DNA from: Serripes groenlandicus
Lineage: Eukaryota > Mollusca > Bivalvia > Cardiida > Cardiidae
DNA: 64,000 nt
Assembly (NCBI GenBank): GCA_031761405.1
Contig: JASEVX010000013.1
Span: 45,636,105-45,700,104 of the forward strand
Direction: 5' to 3'
The notes below the pieces were generated by a model, which saw only the letters and a list, made by a program, of their open reading frames with translations, made no database searches and was not told where the DNA came from. Below, one piece after another: positions 24,651-35,166 of this stretch. Positions within the stretch are counted from its first letter, which is position 1; every line of letters begins with the position of its first letter. A program made the translations under genes and the position numbers.

Positions 24651-25914
24651 GTCCTGACATGCAATGTGCCTTGTTAAGCTTCATTTTTGATTATCACATC
24701 CTTTATCACTTGTAAAAACATTTTTCAAATTTTGTTCAGAACACACAGAACAAGGCATGCCCATATACATCCGTCTCGGCCATGGATATGTCTCCAGTCA
24801 AGTCTTTTAGAAAACTTGTTCCAACTCCCTTTTTTGGACACCCAATATGTCTCTTGTATACACTGGGGACGTTTCTTCTTTGGCTCTTTTAGTCCAAAAA
24901 GCTGTTAGGAGGGACACTATATTACAGGGATATGAAACGCGTGCGGTTTCATCAGCCTTATCAGTAATATGTTGGCCTCACTTCGTACAGGTATCGGCCA
25001 TTTTGATTTACCCATTCCGATAGATAACGACCTTCACTTGCGTATGATAACGGTTACTTGCGTGTAAATACGGCTGTTTTCGTTGATTTTCTAGCGCTCT
25101 TTACAGTAACCAGGGACACAAAATATAGACTCCCAGCATATTTATTTCATATATACCTGCCACGATTCTTCGAATTCTTTAAAAAGTTCCAAGCGAAGTA
25201 AAAAAAAATTGCTGTTTTAGGGGTTCATGACACTGCGTGTACCTCCCTGATATTTGAGAATGTCGAAAGAGAGATATTTACTAATGGGTTAAAAAAGCTG
25301 TCCAAATATGACCTTATAATTATCATATTAAAAGATAAATTTAGAGATCTGCTTTGATATTCTCCGTCCTTTTGTTTTTTAAATGATTTCAATGCAAGCT
25401 GGTGATAATTAGACCTTCACTTGCGTATGATAACGGTAACTTGCGTGCAAATACGGCTGTTTTCGTTGATTTGCTAGCGCTCTTTACAGTAACCAGGGAC
25501 ACAAAATATAGACAAAAGATTCAAATTTGTGTAAAATAATTTATTCTTTATCAAGAAGTCTTAGTCAAGTGGTATTTTAATCTTTTCAAAATAAAAACAA
25601 TAACTGGTTATTACAATACATTATTTTTTTATTAAAAAATCGTTTGATGGAAAAACAGATTGTTATTGAAAACATGAGATTATCTCTTGATTGAGGTGGC
25701 CCAAAACAATAAAATATATGCAATTCTAAAGAGGTCTATAATATCACACTGACCAGATGGCAGGGTGACTTATGTTATGTAACATTATGCAATCATTTCC
25801 TGTCGTGTTCCTGTCGTGTTCCATATGTGTTGGTTACATACTAATTAATTGGTTTTATAACCCTTTCATTGTTCATACAGGGAAATGGGCTAATTGGTAA
25901 TTAAACTCTTATTA

Positions 25915-26252
25915 ATAACCCTTCTCGACATTCAAACATCTGCAGCAGACAAATTCGAATTCATACTTGGCCATTCATTTTGCAAATATATCTAAGATTG
26001 TAAATGTAATTATGATTTAATAAAAAAGGGCAAACCATTTTTTTAAAGGAAAAAAAATGCTCAAGAATCTTGACAATCATTTTTGGAAGCAGCACACGAC
26101 TTTTGAAAACAGTACAACAAAAGGAGAATTTGTTCATAATGGCTCCTTTTGTCACAATGTTTTTAACTTTATTCAACACTTGTTCTTTGATATTTTGTCT
26201 ATGATGTTCTAGGTCGTCTACTGCAGATTTGTTTTATGTGAGAAAGGGTTAA
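25915..26252. mobile_element. CTGCAG MITE-like element, long copy
   Basis: It begins ATAACCCTTCTCGACATTC with CATCTGCAGCAGAC just inside. It carries the central ACAAAAGGAGAATTTG/GGCTCCTTTTGTCACAATG palindrome and ends GTCTACTGCAGATTTG then GAGAAAGGGTTAA. It is longer than other copies because of an internal insertion or duplication near 25970-26090. Confidence 0.65.
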
Positions 26253-26349
26253 CTTTCACTTTCATTCATATACCAATATTTTAATACATGTTACGTATAT
26301 ACATTCATTGATGTACATGTACCAATGTTTTAATATTATACTGTATATC

Positions 26350-26463
26350 ATATAATTATTGATTTCCTAGCTTTCTTTGCTAAAGGAGTGCATTTGTTTT
26401 TCGTTTTCTTTGGCCTCCTGCCAATTCGTCCCCTTCTGCTGCCATGAAGTTTGCCCATTCTGA
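26350..26463 (-). CDS. possible small exon encoding a basic, nuclear-localisation-like stretch
   Basis: On the - strand, TTATTTCAG (an acceptor-like site) directly precedes a frame reading MGKLHGSRRGRIGRR, then PKKTKNKCTPLAKKARKS and a stop. The Arg/Lys richness stands out from the surrounding AT-rich sequence. It lies inside the TIR-bounded 3.9-kb segment and could be a relic of a transposon protein. No partner exon was found and the function is unknown. Confidence 0.3.
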
Positions 26464-26589
26464 AATAAATTAACATTGAATAATGATTATACACTTTGCC
26501 TTCGTTGTTAAAACAGGGATATATTTCATTGATTAAAAACCTTATATCATGAATTAATTGTTGGAAAGTTACACACAAATCTAGGTACC

Positions 26590-28515
26590 CATAATTTTCA
26601 TTAATTGGTCGCCCTTTGTTAAAATTTATCCGCGTTTTTCTCAGTTTTTCTCAAACAATTCTAGGTGAATCTCGGCATACAACAGGTTTGTGAAAATAAT
26701 TTAAACCAACATTGATCATTCAACATTATCAATCTGACCTTTAAATGTATATATATTGGCAATATAGAACCGCAAATCATGTTTTGTATAAACCCGATTC
26801 GTTATTTTTCTAAATGTCCGCCATTTTTTTAAAATTTCATCGCATTTTTTCTCAGACAATATTAGATTCTCCATTGAATACATACAGGTTTGTAAAATAA
26901 TTTAAACCAAGATTGATCATTTAACATTTACAATCTGACCTTTGAATGTGTTTATAACAGCAATATTTAACAGTAATTGATGTTTTGCATAGCCCCTATT
27001 TGTTATTTTGACAAAATGGCCGTCATCTTTTTTAAAATTCATCGCATTTTTTCACAAGTTTTCACAAACAATTCTAGAAAATTTCCGGCAAACATCAGCT
27101 ATATTAAAATAATAGGGCCACAGTTTGGCCAATGATCTTTTATAATATAACATTGAAATGTGTTTATAACGGCAATATAGAACACATGGCGGTCCCCCGC
27201 ATAGCCTATATTCTTCGTTTTGAATTTTTTGACCACAATTTTGTTAAATTTCATCGCATTTTTTATCATTTTTTCTCTGACAATATTAGATTCTTCATTG
27301 CATACAACAGATTTGTAAAATTAATTTAAACCAAGATTGATCATTTAACTTTTACAATCTGACCTTTCAATGTATTTACAAAGGCCACATTGAACAGTAA
27401 ATGGTGTTTTGCATAGCCCCGATTCGTTATTTTGACAAAATGGTCGTCATCTTTTTTAAAATTCATCGCATTTTTTCACAAGTTTTCACAAACAATTCTA
27501 GAAAATTTCCGGCAAACATCAGCTATATTAAAATAACAGGGCCACAGTTTGGCCAATGATCTTTTATAATATAACATTGAAATGTGTTTATAACGGCAAT
27601 ATAGAACACATGGCGGTCCCCCGCATAGCCTATATTCTTCGTTTTGAATTTTTTGACCACAATTTTGTTAAATTTCATCGCATTTTTTATGATTTTTTCT
27701 CTGACAATATTAGATTCTTCATTGCATACAACAGATTTGTAAAAATAATTTAAACCAAGATTGATCATTTAACTTTTACAATCTGACCTTTCAATGTATT
27801 TACAAAGGCCACATTGAACAGTAAATGGTGTTTTGCATAGCCCCGATTCGTTATTTTGACAAAATGGTCGTCATCTTTTTTAAAATTCATCGCATTTTTT
27901 CACAAGTTTTCACAAACAATTCTAGAAAATTTCCGGCAAACATCAGCTATATTAAAATAACAGGGCCACAGTTTGGCCAATGATCTTTTATAATATAACA
28001 TTGAAATGTGTTTATAACGGCAATATAGAACACATGGCGGTCCCCCGCATAGCCTATATTCTTCGTTTTGAATTTTTTGACCACAATTTTGTTAAATTTC
28101 ATCGCATTTTTTATGATTTTTTCTCTGACAATATTAGATTCTTCATTGCATACAACAGATTTGTAAAAATAATTTAAACCAAGATTGATCATTTAACTTT
28201 TACAATCTGACCTTTCAATGTATTAACAAAGGCCACATTGAACAGTAAATGGTGTTTTGCATAGCCCCGATTCGTTATTTTGACAAAATGGTCGTCATCT
28301 TTTTTAAAATTCATCGCATTTTTTCACAAGTTTTCACAAACAATTCTAGAAAATTTCCGGCAAACATCAGCTATATTAAAATAACAGGGCCACAGTTTGG
28401 CCAATGATCTTTTATAATATAACATTGAAATGTGTTTATAACGGCAATATAGAACACATGACGGTCCCCCACATAGCCTATATTCTTCGTTTTGAATTTT
28501 TTGACCACAATTTTG
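26590..28515. repeat. dimeric (higher-order) satellite, 424-bp unit
   Basis: Successive copies are spaced exactly 424 bp (for example the same open frame starts at 27132, 27556 and 27980). Copies in 27.1-28.5 kb are almost identical. Each 424-bp unit consists of two diverged halves of about 212 bp, both beginning TTCATCGCATTTTTT. A more diverged copy lies at 26.6-27.1 kb. The ORFs within the array are by-products of the repeat. Confidence 0.9.
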
Positions 28516-28820
28516 TGGAAAATATCGACTTCAAAAACTCATTGCAATAACTATCATTTTTTGTTTAAATACAAGCTCAAAGTTAACGTAAATGTAAGAA
28601 AAAAAGATAGAAATTATGTTATGTACTTACATTCTCGGTTATTCCTTTTTAAACTTATTAATTTTAATAAAACATCCGTCTATCTACATCGATAGCCATC
28701 GCGGAAATGAATGTACGAAGTGGATAATGACCAGAGCGGCTAATGACCGCTTTTCTTACAGCGAGTCGAAGATAACGGAGCTTATCGATGCGTTTCATAT
28801 CCCTGTAATATAGTGTCCCT

Positions 28821-30579
28821 GTTTAAACTGATTAGCCATTAGTCTGAAATATTTCGTCCACATTGAAAATGTGTTCACGGTCACCATTAAAGAATAAAGT
28901 GGATGCCATGGAGTAGAGATGTAAGATAATACGTCATTAAATGTGTAAACAATCTGCACTCGAGAACTTCGAAGAACACTTCTACAAATAGATTTACTTT
29001 CTTATGTGCTATTTTAGTGATATTTATGCATAGTGTCATATTTGTTTCTTACATCATACAGTTAGCGTGGGAGTTCCGGATCACTTACAAAACAAATAGT
29101 GATAGCTTGAATAAAGGAATTGAGAATTTAAAAGAAACTTTTGCAGTTTAATGGCAAAATATCCCACCTTTCATCTTATATTTGTTGTTTGTCACACACA
29201 TGAACATTTCTGGACTAATTTTATAACCTGGGTAATTCAGGGAGATCCGAATCGAGCGAGTGTGTTTTGAATCACATGATTTGTTATATAAAAAAATAGA
29301 TTTCTGAAAAGTTGCAGTTGTAAAATGATTACATCTTATCAAGTCAGTGACATTAAACAAATTATAGAGTTATACATAAAAAACTGGTACAAAACTGACA
29401 TGTATAATACGGGATGATGCATTAACATCATTTTCTCCAGATGATCTCCATCTTCACAAAATCGTTTTCAAAATATTAAAGTAAGAATAGATGAACAAAT
29501 TTATACCAGTTTTACCTATTTTAATTGTGTACAGGAGCAGTCCCTGTGATTCAACTCTGTTTTGGTGTATTTGGGTAGAGACATAAATACATGTCTCTGA
29601 TTTGGGTCACAGGTTGTATGTTCAACCAATTTTTGCATCGATCTTTGACCGTCCGAAGGAGTTTTTGTCAGTAGGACTGTCGACTTTAGCAGGTCTGCGA
29701 AGCATTGAAAGTGAAACAAATTTACTACGAAGAGCATCTTAGAGCAGACAGTTAAACAACAATCACATCGCCAGGAGCATCCGTCAATGAATGCAAAATA
29801 TTCAGATTTACAATACAGCTAGATTTTATATCATCGCCAAAATGAAATTGTCTGTGTTAATATATGTTACGAAAAAAAGAGAGATAAAAATTCTTACCTG
29901 AAGCAAAGCAACTCGTAGCCGATAGGTTTTGGTTATCAGCCTTTACCGTAAACAAAACAGTTGTTGCCGTTATCTCGGGAACCAGCTGGATGTGGCCGGA
30001 TGTGACGTCGGCCGGATATGAATAAATGTCGGTGTCATGGTTCCCTGCTTTGTTCTATGTAATTTTATTTGGATTTCATGAGCTGGGCCGTAGTAACTTT
30101 GCACCCAATTGTTTTCCTTACTGAATTTCCCCTAATTAAGGTCAGGGTCGTAGCTAGGGTACGCAATTTGGTTAGGAGGGTCCTGTGGAAAAATGTTCCC
30201 CTCTATATTGTCTGTGGTGACTACTGGGAGCATTTCAGTAGCAGATCTTGATGGTGAAATCAATTTAATTTCTAGGAAATTTTGAGATTGTAAAATGTGT
30301 CGCATTTGCCATTTTTCGTCAAATCTATCAAGTCAGATCAGTTGTTTTATACTTACGCCTACCCCATGTCAAGTTTTTATTGCGGATTTGAACTTTTTAA
30401 ATTTTGAGTACTGGAGACAATGTGTACGCAGCTGCGTATTTTGCGTACAGTCAGCTACGCGCTTGAAGGTAATACCTCTAAACGAGCAAAGCACGTTTCT
30501 TGCTCTGCCAGAAATGACCTGTGCTCGTTATTAAATATATATGGTAGTTTTATCAGAATTAATTTTGTCTTATATTTAG
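28821..30579. other. intronic stretch, nothing recognised
   Basis: A - strand ORF at 29516-29737 and short + strand ORFs near 30069-30534 have no domain features. I see no repeats with clear borders. Confidence 0.4.
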
Positions 30580-30750
30580 TTGATGGTGCTTTCTCTGATT
30601 GGACTGACTGGAATAATTGTGATGTTACATGTGGGAATGGAACCCAGACAAGGTCAAGGACATGTACCAAACCAGCTCCTGAACATGGTGGCGCAGATTG
30701 TGTTGGAAATCACAATCAAACAAAGTCATGTGAGCATCCAGCTTGCCCAG
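30580..30750 (+). CDS. exon: thrombospondin type 1 repeat 1
   Basis: Acceptor TATATTTAG and donor GTAAAC; phase 1 on both sides, 57 codons. It reads FSDWTDWNNCDVTCGNG, then TQTRSRTCTKPAPEHGG, and ends KSCEHPACP. All the marks of a TSP1 repeat are present: the W-x-x-W tryptophans (candidates for C-mannosylation), CDVTCG, the R-x-R layer arginines and six cysteines. TSP1 repeats bind glycosaminoglycans and other extracellular ligands. The exon joins the ShKT exon in frame (GTC-G|TT). Confidence 0.9.
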
Positions 30751-31663
30751 GTAAACAATGTTTTATGTAAACTATTGTTTTTCATATAAATTCAGAAAGT
30801 TGTATATTATACCGATACTTGTTCATACATTTAAATCATACGAAGACAAATCATTGACAAGTATGGCCCTAAAACAACAGCTAGTTTTAGTTATGCATTA
30901 ATGTATCTACATATCTGGAAATAGTTTCCTTTAACGTACATTTTGCCTGTTTTTGCTTTTTCTCACCTGAACACAGATGACTCAGAGTAACCACCTTATT
31001 TTACAGATCTTTGGTAGAAGTCGAATACTTTTTATGACAACAAATTATGAAATAATGAACTTAAATCTTACTGATGCACTAAAGTCATGGGAGTTATGGT
31101 GTGACCCATAGTTTTAACTGATAACAATTAGGTATATTACCCTTAAACACTTCCAATATAACTCCTACATGTATGTAAAACGTGCTCGTCGGGGCGGGGT
31201 CATTTTTACCTAGGGAGATAGTTGAGCAAAAGTGATCGAGTACCTCTACTTGATGTAATCTGCAATAAACATGAAAGCTGTAACAACATTATTTTTTAGA
31301 TATACGGGGAAATAAGACCGCCCCTAGTGCTCATGTGTTTGTAAAGAAAACGAAAACATTTGATTCATGGTTAGAGAGACGTTCGATGGTTTTGTTTACT
31401 TCATGTCGGTCTTGTTTTTCGGAAAAATAATTTAAAGCATCTTACCATATGCATTACGACAAAAGAGCCAGATCCCAAATAAGAATAATTTTAACAATCT
31501 TGGTAGAGGGTCATTCAATGATCAGATCCGGCCACGTTTTGTTGGACAAGACAATTTTGTTATACTATATACATGTAAGGAAATATGATCCCGCCCCATT
31601 TTGTTCCCATCGCAAAGAATGCATGGTTATAGTACAGCTCCGTTACAGAAATGTTTGTTTCAG
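30751..31663 (+). other. intron between TSP1 exons 1 and 2
   Basis: A 0.9-kb intron without a recognised element. Confidence 0.6.
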
Positions 31664-31834
31664 TACATGGTGGATGGAGTAAATGGTCTCCCTGGGGAAC
31701 TTGTTCGGTATCATGTGGTCCAGGTTTACAGCGGCGGGGTAGAAACTGTTCTAACCCGTATCCAGATCAGCATGGGGACCATTGTTATGGGGAGTCAAGA
31801 GATGATAGAATTTGTACTCCAAAAGCTTGTGCGG
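31664..31834 (+). CDS. exon: thrombospondin type 1 repeat 2
   Basis: Acceptor TTTGTTTCAG and donor GTATGT; phase 1 on both sides, exactly the length of repeat 1. The translation has HGGWSKWSPWGTCSVSCG, then LQRRGRNC and CTPKACA. It contains a full WSxW motif, CSVSCG, the arginine layer and six cysteines. It is the best match to the TSP1 consensus among the three. Confidence 0.92.
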
Positions 31835-31977
31835 GTATGTTTCCTTTACCAAAGATATCTTTTTAAGATAAACAATTGTAATCGACATACGAATGTTCAA
31901 GTTGTATATATGTAAATACATTTTGGGTATTAAAACATCATTTATGAATGGATTGATCGATATATCGTTTAGTGTTC

Positions 31978-32078
31978 TATCCGGGTAAGCCTGCGCGGCA
32001 TGCTTAGGCTGATCCGGTCGATACTTTACGCAGAGTCCGCAATGTTGGCTTTCTCGCGGGACTGCACATATGATCCTG
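31978..32078 (-). mobile_element. fragment of the GAGCC-ended palindromic MITE family
   Basis: It contains CCTGCGCGGCATGCTTAGGC, CCGGTCGATACTTTACGCAG and GTTGGCTTTCTCGCGGGA, the reverse of sequence found at 36.1, 36.6 and 51.9 kb. Only one side of the element is present. Confidence 0.6.
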
Positions 32079-32287
32079 TTAAAGCGAGTCAATAAGAAAC
32101 TTAAAACCAACGTTTGCGTCTCACGGGAAGTTTATGTCTACCAGCTATACTATAGTAACTGTTTTAAACACACTAGTAAAATAGGTTATTATAGGGGAAG
32201 TGAATGTATCCGTTTTCCTTGACAAAGGTGGAGCCGTAATCAACAAATTTACTAAGATAGCCATGTGCCTTAAAAAATCAATCTGAT

Positions 32288-32465
32288 CGGTTAGGTGGTG
32301 TAGTGGTAGAGCGTCCGCATCGCTTGCGGGAGGTTGCGGGTCAAATCCCCGGCCTGGTCATACCAAATACTTTAAAATGGTAGTAATGGCTGCCCTCCGT
32401 TGCGCTCAGGGTTCCAAGCCTATCATTACGACTGACTGTCTAGTGTCAGTATAATGGAACAGTAG
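32288..32465 (+). mobile_element. tRNA-derived SINE (head type 2), 5' part
   Basis: The head GGTGGTGTAGTGGTAGAGCG is A-box-like, and GCGGGTCAAATCCCCGG is B-box-like. The body GGTAGTAATGGCTGCCCTCC and CATTACGACTGACT matches the SINE at 37.0 kb. The common 3' domain is missing. It ends about 25 bp before the TSP1-3 exon. Confidence 0.7.
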
Positions 32466-32490
32466 AACTAGTAACTTGTTAACATTTAAG

Positions 32491-32658
32491 ATGGCGGTTG
32501 GTCGAGCTGGAACATGTGGAATTCATGCAGTGTATCCTGTGGTAATGGTTTCAAGACTCGGTCACGTGAATGCGCAAACCCAGAACCATCAGTATATGGA
32601 AAACCCTGTCGAGGTCAGCCTAATGAAATCATGTCCTGCAATAACAACAGATGCCCAG
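32491..32658 (+). CDS. exon: thrombospondin type 1 repeat 3
   Basis: Acceptor AACATTTAAG and donor GTAATG; phase 1 on both sides, 56 codons. It reads GGWSSWNMWNSCSVSCG, then FKTRSREC and CNNNRCP. Tryptophan spacing, CSVSCG, R-x-R and six cysteines identify a TSP1 repeat. The polypyrimidine tract is weak, probably because a SINE sits immediately upstream. After this exon the next supported exon in phase is the C1q exon 13 kb downstream. Confidence 0.88.
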
Positions 32659-34835
32659 GTAATGGTTCACTCTCTATACAATATCGCAGCCGCTTTTTTT
32701 GTTTCGTGTCTGGATAGGAGATAAGAAATTGAACACTTTATATTGTAACCGTTTGAAAAATTGTTTATTTGTGTTTTTTTTGTCTTTCTATTGCATGGAT
32801 ACATTCATAATATATCACAAGTAAATACAGTTTAACATCATTACAAATGAACAAAAACACACGAACAAGACCTTTTTGTTGTGGATTTTTCACGAAGTCT
32901 AAAGACAGTTCCATGTCACTCACTGTGTTAAGCTGTAGGTAATTAGCTATTGTTTTGAACTGTTTTGTTAAATTCAGATTTGAGATTTATCTAGATGTAA
33001 GTTGTATTTAAATTTGGTAAGTTCTTTATTAACAGTATTCATTCGTTTTGTTTTAATTAAAATCGGCGTTTAGTCTAAAGAATAATTTTCACATACTACA
33101 CGATGTTGAACGAAATAATTTCGTCTTTCGCTTCTTATTTGTTTTTGCGCCGTTAATGATCAAAATGTCAGTTTTATTAATAAAAGACATGTCCCATGCT
33201 TCTCGAAAATACAAAAGAATCTAGTTTGTAACATTTGAGTGAAAAGGAAGTTTGCAGTTCCATTTTTCTCCAAATGAAAACTCGATGGCTAACACTCATG
33301 GGAATAACTGACTATAACGATAAATTCGCCCCTTTGTTCACCCCAGTTTGTACCCTTTCGCTGCTTTACTTATCCTAAATGACAACCGGTTTTGAAATAT
33401 ATATTATTTAAACTTTCGAAAACCTAAAATGAAATAATCGTTAATTTCTTCTGTAACTAAATTATATTTAAAATCAACCGTATTTCAGTTATTACTGTAT
33501 AATTTAGACAGACAATCAACTCCTACCAGTCTTACATTGTCTTGAATATCCATGCTTAATTTGGCTAACAAAAATGTTGATCTTACATTTAGAATCAATC
33601 GCTAGCGTCAAGATAATGTCAAGCAGCTGGCTCTTCTATCACACATGTTTTAAAATCGATATTTATGTCCAAAATGTTATACGATTTTCGTTTACAAATA
33701 GTTGGCGTGTGTTGTTCGTTAATATGTAGCTCCTATAGCTATATTAACCACGTGTCGTTATTATTAATCATTGATTTCTGAAAGAAACGTGCTATGATAT
33801 GATATTAAACCTGATTCAGTACTAAAGTTCACATAGTGCATTCGGAATCCACTGGTTCATGATGATATCATATGTTTACATAGTATATTAATTAAATTAT
33901 CAATTCAACAGTGCATAAAATGTATATGAGGAATATCCATTTGACTTTACTTTATTCAACTTGATAAGGAAAGGGAAAACTTATCAAAACATCTCGTCAA
34001 AATTGTCTTAATATGATATATGTTCTCGTAATGTTTATGAGTTAGACGACCTAAAATATAGTATATTTCAAACGGTTAAGATCTGTCAATATTTCCACAC
34101 AATGCATAAGTATCAGTAAATGACATTATATTAAGGCATTCACAATCAGATGTCAAAAGTAACAAGTAATTATATATTTTAAATAGTTTCTATCACCATA
34201 GAGTGACTGTCATAATTTCCAACCAATTAACGTAACTGTATTAATTCAAGGAGCGGGTCAGCCAAATAATATGTCTGCCTAGTCAGAGGAGATTGTTTTC
34301 TCTTATTTTACCTCCTTACTGATGCCGCATGCTGGCTATGTTTTTCATTCAAACTGTGCCGTTTTATTGTATGATATGACGTTCCCTTGGTTTCATGCCA
34401 GACATATATTGTTTATTTGGGAAATACAAACTTACTAAATTTATTTTAGATTTTGAGGAAAGCGCGACATTTCCTAAACTGTCATTCTGGAAGAAAATTA
34501 TGAATCGAGCAATAACTGACCATACACATGAAGAATATAGAAACTTATTCTATACCTAATTTATACGTCCAATCGTAGACGCTCATTCGAATCATGTGAC
34601 CGTACAATATATTTCCGTATCGGGACGCACGCGCGTACAAAATAACCCTTTTTTTTTTCGTATTGTACGATTCACAGGTCCCATGTTAAACCTATGATAA
34701 AGACCGAAACACGTGAAAAGGTTCCGAATGAAAGTCTGAATCGACAGGCGCTCTAGATAAAGCGTTACGATAAAGCTCCTGTTGTCACCGGATCATTATT
34801 GTCGTTTGCAAACAAGGAGAAACACTGAAACTAAA
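32659..34835. other. intronic or intergenic stretch, nothing recognised
   Basis: AT-rich and without domain-like ORFs or clear repeats. If TSP1-3 and C1q belong to one gene, this is the beginning of a 13-kb intron. Confidence 0.4.
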
Positions 34836-34952
34836 ATGTTATCCGATTCTGAAATAGATGACTTTGTAATTGAACAGAAACCAAAAAACACTGTGAAAAA
34901 AACTAAAAGTGATGTAGGAATATTCAAAAGGTGGTTAGCGCAGGCCGTTTAA
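34836..34952 (+). pseudogene. mini-ORF resembling the N-terminus of a Crypton/DUF3504-type protein
   Basis: A 38-codon frame reads MLSDSEIDDFVIEQKPKN, then TVKKTKSDVGIFKRWL, and stops soon after. The pattern (acidic helix ending in DDF, KNT-x-K-KT-x-x-D, F-x-x-WL) resembles the start of the SAM-like N-terminal domain of tyrosine-recombinase-derived proteins (Crypton, ZMYM/QRICH DUF3504). This assignment is from memory of the family pattern. The downstream domain is absent, and sequence of a nearby palindromic MITE type follows at once. Confidence 0.4.
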
Positions 34953-35017
34953 CATTATTCTGCACAATACAAAATATGTTTTGGGGAAAAAGTCGAGGTA
35001 TAGAATAAAAAGATCAT

Positions 35018-35166
35018 TTAACAGTGTTCTGTACAATACGGAATATATTTGGACTCGAACACAGCTTGGAAAATCATATTGGACTCGCCTAGCGGCTCGT
35101 CCAATATGATTTTCCAAGCTGTGTACTCGTCCAAATATATATCCGTATTGTACAGAACACTGTTAA
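35018..35166. mobile_element. palindromic MITE-like element, about 149 bp
   Basis: The first 65-70 bases (TTAACAGTGTTCTGTACAAT onward) return as an almost perfect inverted complement to TTGTACAGAACACTGTTAA, leaving only a small loop near CCTAGCGG. A diverged direct relative of the end (TTTAACATTATTCTGCACAA) lies just upstream near 34949. Confidence 0.8.

Larger units (their letters stand above)
24910..28820. mobile_element. 3.9-kb segment with perfect 31-bp terminal inverted repeats
   Basis: Positions 24910-24940 (starting AGGGACACTATATTACAGGG) are the exact reverse complement of 28790-28820. Weaker inverted similarity continues inward (for example CACTTCGTACA near 24978 and its complement near 28713). 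Inside lie a direct repeat (25027-25124 and 25411-25514, themselves containing CCAGGGACAC), a CTGCAG MITE, a possible small - strand exon and a dimeric satellite. No target duplication is obvious. It could be a non-autonomous DNA transposon enlarged by a satellite. Confidence 0.65.
21195..30579 (+). other. large intron (9.4 kb) of the Ly6-ShKT-TSP1 gene
   Basis: The intron between the ShKT exon and the first TSP1 exon. It contains the repeats annotated separately below: degenerate tandem array L, the duplication at 22.65-23.09 kb, a TIR element at 24.1 kb and the 3.9-kb TIR-bounded segment. From 28.82 to 30.58 kb I see no element or exon. Confidence 0.55.

Noticed and set aside
27132..28192. 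Identical 65- and 81-codon ORFs repeated every 424 bp on both strands
   Set aside because: By-products of the satellite unit; both strands are open at the same place, and no start context or domain is present.
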